NCBI RefSeq assembly: GCF_000003815.2
Contig: NC_049986.1
Span: 9,493,113 to 9,542,782, forward strand
Direction: 5' to 3'
Origin: Branchiostoma floridae
Lineage: Eukaryota > Chordata > Leptocardii > Amphioxiformes > Branchiostomatidae
DNA length: 49,670 nt
The notes below the pieces were generated by a model that worked only from the letters and a program-made list of their open reading frames with translations, was not told where the DNA came from and ran no database searches. The position numbers were made by a program, and so were the translations under genes. Numbering within the stretch: the stretch's first letter is position 1; every line of letters starts with the position of its first letter. Positions 1-10,300 of this stretch are shown here, piece after piece.

Positions 1-1394
1 AAAAGGTAAAAAGTGATTTGAGTACCCAAAATTACTTTGTAACTTTTCTACATACGAGTGAAGGCTCACCTGGAGGATAACCGCTAACCGCTAAGCGAAC
101 CCTTCGGTAACCGCAAAAAAGCGACCCCTTACGATCGGACTTCCGAAATTTCAAACAAAATGTGCGTTACTTTCAACACTTGAGTATCATAGTAAAACCC
201 GTGGGCAAAAGGTAAAAAGTGATTTGAGTACCCAAAATTACTTTGTAACTTTTCTACATACGAGTGAAGGCTCACCTGGGGGATAACCGCTAACCGCTAA
301 GCGAACCCTTCGGTAACCGCAAAAAAGCGACCCCTTACGATCGGACTCCCGAAATTTCAAACAAAATGTGCGTTACTTTCAACACTTGAATATCATAGTA
401 AAACCCGTGGGCAAAAGGTAAAAAGTGATTTGAGTACCCAAAATTACTTTGTAACTTTTCTACATACGAGTGAAGGCTCACCTGGAGGATAACCGCTAAC
501 CGCTAAGCGAACCCTTCGGTAACCGCAAAAAAGCGACCCCTTACGATCGGACTTCCGAAATTTCAAACAAAATGTGCGTTACTTTCAACACTTGAATATC
601 ATAGTAAAACCCGTGGGCAAAAGGTAAAAAGTGATTTGAGTACCCTAAATTACTTTGTAACTTTTCTACATACGAATGAAGGCTCACCTTGGGGATAACC
701 GCTAACCGCTAAGCTAACCCTTCGGTAACCGCAAAAAAGCGACCCCTTACGATCGGACTTCCGAAATTTCAAACAAAATGTGCGTTACTTTCAACACTTG
801 AATATCATAGTAAAACCCGTGGGCAAAAGGTAAAAAGTGATTTGAGTACCCAAAATTACTTTGTAACTTTTCTACATACGAATGAAGGCTCACCTGGGGG
901 ATAACCGCTAAGCGAACCCTTCGGTAACGGTAACCGCAAAAAAGCGACCCCTTACGATCGGACTTCCGAAATTTCAAACAAAATGTGCGTTACTTTCAAC
1001 ACTTGAGTATCATAGTAAAACCCGTGGGCAAAAGGTAAAAAGTGATTTGAGTACCCAAAATTACTTTGTAACTTTTCTACATACGAGTCAAGGCTCACCT
1101 GGGGGATAACCGCTAACCGCTAAGCGAACCCTTCGGTAACCGCAAAAAAGCGACCCCTTACGATCGGACTCCCGAAATTTCAAACAAAATGTGCGTTACT
1201 TTCAACACTTGAATATCATAGTAAAACCCGTGGGCAAAAGGTAAAAAGTGATTTGAGTACCCAAAATTACTTTGTAACTTTTCTACATACGAGTGAAGGC
1301 TCACCTGGAGGATAACCGCTAACCGCTAAGCGAACCCTTCGGTAACCGCAAAAAAGCGACCCCTTACGATCGGACTTCCGAAATTTCAAACACT
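1..1394. repeat. 206-bp satellite array, about 6.8 copies
   Basis: Units start at 1, 207, 413, 619, 825, 1030 and 1236, so the period is 206 bp (one unit 205). Copies differ by scattered single bases and one small rearrangement near 905-930. Each unit contains a short internal duplication of AACCGCTA. ORFs here are repeat shadows with no coding character. The array probably extends beyond the left edge of the window. Confidence 0.95.
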
Positions 1395-1447
1395 ATGATA
1401 CTCAATTGTTGAAAGTAACGCAAATTTCGGAAGTCCGATCGTAAGGT
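1391..1447 (-). repeat. Inverted partial satellite unit at array end
   Basis: The sequence from CACTATGATACTCAA to about 1447 is the reverse complement of the unit segment running from TTACGATCGGACTTCC to GAGTATCATAGT, with about 10 bp missing. The array therefore ends in an inverted fragment rather than at a random break. Confidence 0.85.
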
Positions 1448-2506
1448 TTTTTATCAACATAGTGATGAGCTGTGGAGTTCATCAATCCACGGTCCTTGGA
1501 TATACCTGGGATATAACTACAGTCAAACTTGTATTCAACAACCACTTAAGGGACCAAGGAAATATGGTTGTTGACTGGAGTTGGTTGTTGGATAAAACTG
1601 GGGTCGGTTGGCTGGTTGGTTGGCATAAAAATTACCATAGGCATCTGCTTGTATATAATGTATTACTGTTACTTGTAAAAAAAGTCATACTGATGAAGCA
1701 CACAAGTTTTGACCCCCAAAGAGTACTGTATATTCAATTCAACTGAGCAAAGAAATACAAAATAGTAATTAATGTAACAAGAAAACCATGCTGAATTGGT
1801 GTGTTTACAAGTATAAATTACATTTCAAGATCAGTTGCTCTAAACTTTTCCATAATCTCCATGCTGTTATGTAAACTAATTTCAAGAAACCATTGTTTAA
1901 CAATCAGAGCTGTGTTTGTCTAACAATCAAACATGTTCTGTTTGTTAGTTGTCTGTTCCTTAAACAGCCAAAACAAGCTCTTTTAGTTTCTCAGTATGTC
2001 AAAATTCCCACTGGTGTGCACCGTGTTAAATATGCTTCACTGATTTTCACTGACATGTTACAGTTGAAAAACAGTAAAAAATCTGTTAATGACATTATTT
2101 CTAACAAATTTTTACTGATGTTTACATGGTGTGATTGTTGTGAGGATTAGTGTGGATCAAAATTGTTTCTGATGCAAATGTCGGAGCTTACAAAATAACT
2201 TATTTTGAAATGCCTGCTGCTGGGATGGATCAGACACAGTGACTGTCTCTCAATTTTGGTCGTTGAGAGGGATGTGAAAGACCTTTGGGGACTGCAAAAA
2301 TGTGGTTGCTGGTTGGGGTAAGCAGTTGGTTGTTTAAAAGAGGACCATTACTATGCAAAATAGGATGGGACCGTCTCAGAGTGGTTGTTGACTGGAGTTG
2401 GTTGGTGGATAGAGTTGGTTGGATGGGCAGGTTTGACTGTACAATAATATTACCACGGCCTAATTTGTAGCATTTTTATAGAGGAAAAAAATGAAGCTGC
2501 CTGACT
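1448..2506. other. No gene seen; short dispersed repeat twice
   Basis: This stretch is AT-rich. A motif containing TTGACTGGAGTTGGTTG occurs near 1567 and again near 2388, each followed by similar TTGG-rich sequence, suggesting two decayed copies of one repeat. The ORFs present lack splice sites or recognisable domains. Confidence 0.5.
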
Positions 2507-3078
2507 CTACAGTCTGGTGGATGCCACCGCACGATGGGCGACTAACAAATCTCTGAAGAAACTCTTTGCTTCTGCACTGCCGTCCCATACTGGTTGTATC
2601 CGATACATGTTCAACGTCCCCGGGACCGGGGCCAACGTAAGGATCGGGCGCACTTGAAATTGGGCCAGCAACAGCTGGCGGCGGGTCAATCGGGCGGGAC
2701 GGGCAAGCGGCACAACGGGCCCCACGACACTGCTCGCTGCTCCGCCCGCAGTGGCCTCGGCGGTTTCCACTGGCTTGTCTTGTCCAGCCAAATCGCTAGG
2801 AGTCTCGCTTCCCTCGCTAGCGTCCTCCGTATTTGCGAACTTCGGCATCAAAAAGCCGGGTTCAAACCCGCAAAAACCTTTCTCCTTCTCGGTAGTTTTG
2901 TCGGGCTGCCCAGGTACGGGTTCGGAGGCGCTTGCTCCGACTGGGATGTTTGGGGCACTGTCGGTGGGGCCGTCAAGGTCTTTCGCGGAAGGAGTTTCAT
3001 CAACTGAATCAGCATCGTTCGTTACATCTTCCTCAACTGAGGAAGTCAGATGGGCCCTATTCTCACATCTGTTGAGGT
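2507..3078 (-). CDS. Exon 2 of the 215-aa gene
   Basis: It enters in phase 1 after gctcag and ends with TAG at 2507-2509. An alternative acceptor (cttcctcag) about 35 bp further in would change the frame and is disfavoured. Confidence 0.65.
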
Positions 3079-3889
3079 CTGAGCATGTAGAGATGTAAAA
3101 TTATGTCAGAACAAAAAAGAATGATCACGGGATCTATATCAATATGTCATGTTTTTTTCGATTACATGGATGGCATACGCACACATCAGTTTTCGTTCGT
3201 TTCTACGGGCATAGAATTCCGTAGTTCGACTACTCACACAGCGCGGTGTAAGATACAGGCAAATGTTCTAGAACAGCAAGGTCATTCGCTCACCACGATA
3301 ACTGTTTAAAACAACATTCTCTTAAACCCACTTCTGTTTTTCTGAAGAAAAAAAAAGATAATTTCTATAGCCATGCAATTATACACGTAACGTTATGTAC
3401 TAATACGCCATACATTTAGTCACATATAACCAATAGATATTGAGCTTACAAGTTACTTAACGTTATATCGATTTGCAACCAACTCAAAACAGAGGCTAGT
3501 GTGTGTCTCATATCGTATTGATTTCTACATCAATTATGTACTTATTTTCCCAGTTGTCAACAACACCGCCAATAATTACAAGTGCAAACAAGTCCACTGC
3601 CTTTCGCTCTTTAATACAACGTTATGTTATTCATAAATAAATTTAAGTGGCCTTGGATTGTCTTTGGATGAATGAAGGGAAAGATATTCGTCCGTGGTTC
3701 ATCCGCTGTCACGGTGTGGCACTGACCGTTCTTAGAACACTTACAGAGTCGTGTTTACCTGTCTTAGCTGACAGAAACGGTTATGTTGTTTAGGGAAGTA
3801 AACATGCACTCACCTGTCTTCAGATAGCCGTAGAGCTTGTCTGCAAACTGCAACAAGAACCCAGCATTGATCATAATCAAACCGAACAT
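2507..3889 (-). CDS. Two-exon gene, unrecognised 215-aa protein
   Basis: I do not recognise this protein. Exon 1 is 3889-3814 and exon 2 is 3078-2507. The donor is ACAG|gtgagt (phase 1) and the acceptor is gctcag|ACCTC; joining them gives exactly 648 bp (215 codons plus stop). The first ~16 residues are hydrophobic (MFGLIMINAGFLLQF), consistent with a membrane anchor or signal-anchor. Residues about 35-95 are acidic and Ser/Thr/Pro-rich, hence probably disordered. The C-terminal third (RLTRRQLLLAQFQVRP and on to SFFRDLLVAHRAV) is more ordered-looking. Exon 2 is much more GC-rich than its surroundings, which supports coding. Function cannot be assigned. The gene structure is supported by phase agreement but not by homology. 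Confidence 0.65.
3814..3889 (-). CDS. Exon 1 of the 215-aa gene
   Basis: It encodes 25 codons plus one base, beginning with the ATG at 3889-3887. The donor is a near-consensus gtgagt. It is the only part of the protein with a hydrophobic stretch. Confidence 0.65.
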
Positions 3890-4003
3890 GTTGATTATAA
3901 ACTACGTCGAAAAAACAAGCTGAGAAACAATGACAAGTTAGAGGAACGCAAAAACGCGTGTGATCACTTGTCTTCCAAATTTTCTCAACTGTAAATATGA
4001 TTA

Positions 4004-4101
4004 TGACGTCATAGAGAAGTTACGCTGGAGGCTAATGTGGCATTTGTGACGTCATGAAAGGTAGGTAGGCTACATGTTACATTAAAGAGCTATGTGACGT
4101 T
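4004..4101 (-). promoter_or_regulatory. CRE-like cluster upstream of the 215-aa gene
   Basis: Perfect TGACGTCA palindromes lie at 4004-4011 and 4047-4054, and a TGACGTTA variant at 4094-4101. All are 115-215 bp upstream of the minus-strand ATG at 3889, where a promoter is expected. An inverted CCAAT box (ATTGG) follows near 4111. Binding is inferred from motif match only. Confidence 0.4.
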
Positions 4102-4264
4102 ATCTATTTTCATTGGCTGTTTCTTTACAGTAAAGTCTTGAAGCAAGTGGCAGGTGCAGTAACATTTAAATCCGCAAGAGGGACTCATGACACTAGACGA
4201 CGCTCGTAAAAACCAGGATCTTTCTCCGCGGTGTACTAAGTATCTTGGCTTGTGTAGACTTTAA

Positions 4265-5397
4265 AGAGGGTCTGCATGGGGGGTCCTGACAACGCTTTAC
4301 GCTAAATTCGGGATGGCCAACAACGTTTTACGTTAAATTCGGGATGGCCGACAACGTTTTACGTTAAATTCACGAAGGCCAGCAACGCTTTACGCTAAAT
4401 TCAGAAAGGTCTGCAATGCTTAACGGTAAATTCTAGAAGTGGCAACGCTCTGCAGAGGCGACGGCAGCAAACTTCGGATTTGGCAGCGAAATATTGCTGA
4501 CCTAGGGGGTTCCGAGGGCATGCTCAGTAGCTCCTTGAAATGTTGACTCTCTGAAACGCTATAATATATTACGTTTCAAGGGAAAATTCTGCTGAAAGAG
4601 AAAGTTAAGTTTTGATGATGACGCTACCCGACATACCTTGTCGAGCGCGGTAGGCGCAAGGTGTTGCAAGGGAGGTCCGGGTAAATTTTGAAATCCTGAC
4701 CCTCGGAAACGCCATTTCCCGAATGTTTCAGGGCAAAATTTTGCTGGCCATTATATAAAGCATGATGACATTTCTATATGCCCCAAAAAAGTTTATTGAG
4801 GGCACCCCGCCCTGCCCCACCCAACGCCTAGCTTTTCAGCATTTCGAGCGCCGGAGGGGCGAGGGGTTGCAAGGCCAATGGAGGCACAGGAAAATTTTGA
4901 CATCTTTCCACTCTAAAACGATATTTCCTGCATTTTGATGGGAAAATCTGGCTGTCAGACTAAGCTAAATTCAACGACATTTCTATTAGCAAAAAAGGTT
5001 TGTGAGGGCAACGCCGCCCATATACAGTTTCAACATGTCGATGGCCGAAGCCGAAGGTGAACGGCATCGCAAGGGAGGTCTGGCGACATTTTGAAATCTT
5101 GTCCATCTGAAACGCCATTTCCTGTATTTTGAGGGGCAAAATAAGCTGGTAGACTACGCTACGAATTACGAAAATTGGGAGGCCAAACTACGATTTACGG
5201 AACATTTTTAGGGTTGATTACGTTTTACGCGGAAATCTTAGGATCGATTACGCTTTACGTGAAATGCACTGGCTACGATTTACGGTAAATTTTCCCACCC
5301 TCATTACGAATTACGTAAAATAAAATAGCTTCCCTGCGAATTACGGGAAATTAAAAAGGCAGCCTACGCCTTACGGAAAAGAGCATGCAGACCCTCT
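4265..5397. mobile_element. TTAA-flanked non-autonomous transposon (Kolobok/T2-like)
   Basis: TTAA target duplications (4261-4264 and 5398-5401) flank a 14-bp terminal inverted repeat, AGAGGGTCTGCATG, giving a 1133-bp element. TTAA plus an AGRGG start resembles the T2 family of Kolobok elements; piggyBac also uses TTAA, so the superfamily is tentative. Inside, degenerate ~31-bp repeats with core ACGnTTTACG form arrays next to both ends (about 4293-4455 and 5155-5385) in the same orientation. The middle holds about four degenerate copies of a longer unit (near 4544, 4690, 4893 and 5090) containing GAAACGCCATTTCC-like sequence. There is no transposase ORF. Confidence 0.8.
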
Positions 5398-5401
5398 TTA
5401 A

Positions 5402-7138
5402 ATATTGCGGAAGAGCATGGTAGACTCTGGACTACTGTAACGCTAGCTAGTTCACCTTTATCCGTGGAATACCCTATATCCGTTGGATCTAATTAAAATA
5501 GGGGTATTTAGGGATATCAAGTCAACGGACGGTTATTTCAAACTGCAGTATTTTGACAATCTTAAGCTTGCAGTTTGATATAACAATAGACATAGTTTAC
5601 CCTGTGAATAACTGTTAATTAGCGTTAGAGACTCAGTGTCCAATCTACATCTGGAATACGACAGACATTTAAAATCAACTTTATTCTTCGTAAAACATTA
5701 CTTCTTGTGCTGTATTTTAAACCATACTAAGATACCTTGCATACAAATGCACATAAAGGTAAACATATGTTGGTTACATAGTGTATTTTTGCCAACTACT
5801 AGAACAGTTTTAGATATAGCATAGCACAGTATGCAGCTGGGCGGTCCAAACCACTTCGAAGCTCAGTGTGTAAACAAAACGCTACAGAGTCGAAAAATGC
5901 ACGTATATGCAAATGTCCCATAATGACGTCATTATGATGACGTACGTTTATAGAGGCGGTTCATTCCGGATATCAGTGTCTATTGGCGCCAAATGGTCAT
6001 CAAACCTATCAAGCACTGATAAGACTAGACTATCTCAACTCTATGATTGCCATTATATGGGCACCATAAAACTGATGCGAGCGCGCCCAAAAATGGGCAA
6101 AAAAATTAGATGACATTTTGAAATCACCATGTAATACATGTACATGTTAACAAGGAAATAAGCAAAGAAAACATTGCAAAACAGGTAAGTTCTTTTTTGG
6201 AGGCAAAAGACCAGGTGAATCAAATCTACTTTTACACATTTCATGGAGGTTACATTTCAATGTATTTGAGACACGTCGCTCTGTTTTATAAATGTAAACG
6301 TTTCACGTTTTACTCCCCCCTCCCCAATTGCATATTTCAGTCACCATAGCCAATCTTTGCCTGTAGTTCCAACCAGACATAGTTATGTTTACCTTCACTG
6401 AAGGGAGCATTGTTTTTAATCCTTTTCGTTCTTCACTTCTCCATCTTTTTTTCTCCAGACAAATAAGGTCAATGACCCGAACCAGACGGCTGTCACCATG
6501 GTTACTGGAAGTGTAGCAGACACCCTGTAGTGTTCAATTACAATAAGTAGCAAGAGGCAGGACAGAGCTGGAGGAGCTGGCCAACATATCTATTAGAAAG
6601 TGGTTAAGTAAGTACGAATGAAAAAGAGCAATGGGAAACATCATGTATTTGCTTGCAAATGTTTCCTTTTACGTAGTTTCCTTTTTTTTATGGGGAAAAA
6701 TCGTGGATTTCTTCCATAACATTAAGACAGTGCGGCCAAAATCTAGAACAATGACATAAGTACCTAGGGTCATCCCAGTTCAGGAAAAGGTCAATTGTCC
6801 AGATAAAACGAGTGTAATCTTTCAATCTCGCGGGATGTCAACAAAACACTGATTGCTTAAGTAAGCTAATATTATACCTCGCTAAACATACGTCAACTTT
6901 TCGAGTAGTGCTTTGTCAACTTATCAGCAAAATGCCGTGATTGCAAACTTTATGACTGCAACGTGATAGTTTTATTACCATGGGGATTTACATTTAAGGC
7001 TTGGTTAGACACACACCTTTATTTATGATAAGGTTGATACGTCTAAGGTACTACCGGACTGCGTCAGTTTTAGCAAAGTGCGATGTTGACGCGAGTTGTT
7101 GCGTCAACACTTGCGTCTAAACAAAAAGAAAAAAGAAC
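5402..7138. other. Intergenic, no gene recognised
   Basis: An octamer ATGCAAAT (5907-5914) and a 14-bp palindrome TAATGACGTCATTA (5921-5934) lie close together. A possible noncoding exon starts after ctccag near 6460 and could end before a gtaagtac near 6604. Near 5446-5590 there is repeat-like sequence with loosely inverted arms (TTTCAAACTGCA / TGCAGTTTGATA). No domain-bearing ORF is visible. Confidence 0.4.
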
Positions 7139-7146
7139 ATAAATAG
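7139..7146 (+). promoter_or_regulatory. TATA-like box of the chitin-binding gene
   Basis: ATAAATAG lies 104 bp upstream of the ATG at 7250, in an otherwise gene-free stretch. The spacing fits a short 5' UTR. Confidence 0.4.
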
Positions 7147-7249
7147 CGAGCTCTGGTGTTGTAACGACACTAGTTGTGTCTGACGGCTGATAGTCCACAC
7201 GAATAGCGTCGAGTTTTTTTTTCCAACGAGGACTACAGGACAACTGAAG

Positions 7250-7318
7250 ATGCTGCGAGTATTGGTGGTTTTGACTCTGGTGTCACTGGCGGTAGGAACG
7301 CCGATCTCTAAGGATCAG
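7250..7318 (+). CDS. Exon 1: signal peptide
   Basis: It encodes 23 codons, phase 0, with donor gtatgt. The start is the first ATG after the TATA-like box and gives a clear hydrophobic leader ending near VGT. Confidence 0.8.
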
Positions 7319-10300
7319 GTATGTTACTCTAATCTTGTGTGCAATTTCTTTGTTCCTAGCCTCTTGAGAAGGTGTTTAAAAAATATACAAGAGAAGAAAA
7401 AAATAAAAAAATAAATACCGCAATAGAAATAGGAGATCTCGTAGCTAATCCAACTGATTTTAAATCTGTATCAAGGAAAATGTTGATTGTTATAGAAACT
7501 TCCTCTGTATATCGTTAAAACATTGGAGTTCTAATATGAGTTATTTGTATTAATGTATTTCATACATTCATCACTTTCGGAAGTCAGTTCATCGTGATCA
7601 GCTGTTGTGATCACAAATTACTGTTCTTTTTGTAACGTAATATACCGTAACGTATACACGGTATAGTGCGGCGTAATAATTGCAAGGTTTATGGCAAAGA
7701 AGCCAGAGGTCCTAGGTTCAAATCCTGTCATGCTACCGATATTGTGCTCTTGGGAAGGACATTTTACACTCTTCATTTCACCCAGGTATTATATTTAGGT
7801 ACCAGACTTTGGTTATTCTAGCGTCACATTTCAAAACCTGGGTCCAGCGCTAGCCGGGCTGTTTGTGGAAACGCAAACAGAAATGTATACGTACAAAATT
7901 ACAAATAATGCCCGCAACTATTCTCCTTACGTCTTTTTTTACGTCTTACCTCTACGCACGTGCTGATTTTTTTTTTGTATCGTACCTTTCGTTCCCGAAA
8001 GCTGTCCGGCTCAGCCTCAGTTTGGAAATGTGACGGAGACTTAGGTATTCTAGTAAAATGCGTAGGAAGAAATAGATTGAGCTCCACCTCCAAGTACCAT
8101 GCCTTAAACACAGTAAATAACAGCCTGCTTCCCCTTTGGCCTTATAAATTTCATGCCTTTACATATACATATCTAACATATCTTATATTTCAGCTTCTGG
8201 CCGAGCTACGTAGCATCATCGAGCCTTTCAGCTGTGCGGGCCGGGCGCAGGCCATGTACAGTGACCCCGCCGACTGTACCATGTTTTACGAGTGTGTGGA
8301 TGGCCACCCCGTGTACCACCGGTCATGTGCGCTCACCGGTACCGTGTTCGACCAGGGAGACCAGATCTGTGACTGGCCCGAAAACGTGCCGCCACCGTGT
8401 GGGGTAAGTCCTCGACCTCATTCTCCTTTCTTTGTTTTGGGTAGTTTTAAAGAACGCTTGCAGATAGATGTGCAAAAGTTAGGTGTGACGGGTCGTTCGG
8501 TGTAGTATAGCCAGCTGCTGCCGCGCCGCGTGCCTGCGAAGCTGGTGTGTTATGCCGAAGGGCGGTTATACCGGCTATATAGATACAGATACAGGTTTGA
8601 AGCCCCTATTATGCTACGGTCAGATTTCCAAACCGGCCGGGTAGTTTTCGGGGACGAAACAAAATAAAACAAAAAACAAACAACAAAACGCACAGAAAGT
8701 AAATACAAAAATAGCCATAAGCATTATCTGCGTAAAAATATTTGATCAATATTTTCATTTTTCGTTTTCGCAACTATCCCAATATGCATCTGTCAAATTT
8801 TAGGTACCGTCTTGCCTATAGTATTTGAAGGGATTGTGTCCTTCAAAATTGCAGGGTATATTTGACCCAGAATACAAATATGCTGGGCTCAAATCCTGTC
8901 ATGCTAATGATCTTGTGCAAAGGCACTTAACACGACTTTTCTCACATCGCCAAGGTGTAAAAGTGGATATCTGACTTCGGTTGGGGAGGTAAAAGACAAT
9001 GGAAGAAGAGGATTTAGCTCCAGCTACCAATACCGTGATCTAGACACAATGGATAACAACCCACTGTCCCTACGGCCATAAAAAGTTATTTTTCATTGTC
9101 TATTGTATGCATAAGATTGCGTGTAATAGTTAAACTTGTGACACACTCATAAAAGATGTCAATCATTTCCTTCCTGCAGACAGAGCCGGTGCCAGTCACT
9201 ACCGAAGCCCCGCCCCCTCCACCGTTCACCTGTGACGACAAGCCAGCCGGCACGTACCCTGACGTCACTAACTGCCGTGCGTACTGGGAGTGTGTGCCGG
9301 GACACCCGCCCTACAACCGCCCCTGCGCGCTGCAGGAACTCGTCTACAACCCCGATAAGGGAGTCTGTGATTGGCCAAGAGACGTGGTTGGGCCGTGCGG
9401 GGTACGTTGATTGGATGACTAGACTTGACTTTAGCTTCATTTGCATACGTCAATCATAATGACATTGAAGTTGTTACTCCTTTGCAGCCAATCGTACGCT
9501 TCACATTTCAGCTTATTAGAATGAAAACGTCGTTACTTTCTGCTCTATTTCATTTGCATACGCCAATCATTGAGATGCATTTGAATTGATTGCTCCATGG
9601 AGCCAATCATACACGTCACATTTAAATAGGTGATGATATAAGCTCCCACTATTGTATTCCTGCATGAGTTGGCTGCAAAACTCAGAGAGAAAATTAGTGT
9701 TGGTAAGTTAAACGTGATCGTTTCAACTGTACTCTTGTATTGTTTTGTTAGGTTGCTTAATTTGCTTGTTTGTTTGTTTGTTACATCTTAGGAGCTGCAG
9801 CGCAAGCGGACATTAAATGGGACCGACGAAAACAGTGGTACGGACGAAAACAGTGGAACAAACGAAAATAGTGGGACCGAGGAAACAGGTAGGGAAAAGC
9901 AATAGATATTTAGTCTCGGATGAATAATGTCTGTGTTTCACATCTAAGCCGGCGCAACATCGTGTCAAATTATATCATAGGTGCAAGGAACGGTATACCG
10001 GAAATAGGGAATTTCTTTGTGTTGCTGTCCTTGGTGCTGAATGTCCTTCATTTCCATCATTAAAAAAGCCTATTTTTGGAAAAGAATGAAGAAGGAGAGT
10101 CCACACTGGTGTCATATAAGTGGTTTTTGTATGTGAGGATTCTATTGAATGTCTATTGTTATGGTATATTTACTGCTTGTTTTTCGCCGTATATATTTAT
10201 TAAATCGCTGTAGGATATAATTTTCTTTCCACCAATCCTTGCAAATTTGTCGCCATTCAGGTTTCAGTTGTGCCGGACGCACTGACGGCTTGTACAGTGA

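Noticed and set aside
1-1394. CRISPR array
   Set aside because: Whole 206-bp units repeat with no unique spacers, in eukaryotic sequence.
2594-3098. Plus-strand ORFs over the GC-rich block
   Set aside because: They are antisense shadows of the minus-strand exon, which has phase-matched splicing.
5907-6113. 68-aa ORF near the octamer
   Set aside because: No domain, poor start context and no supporting splice sites.
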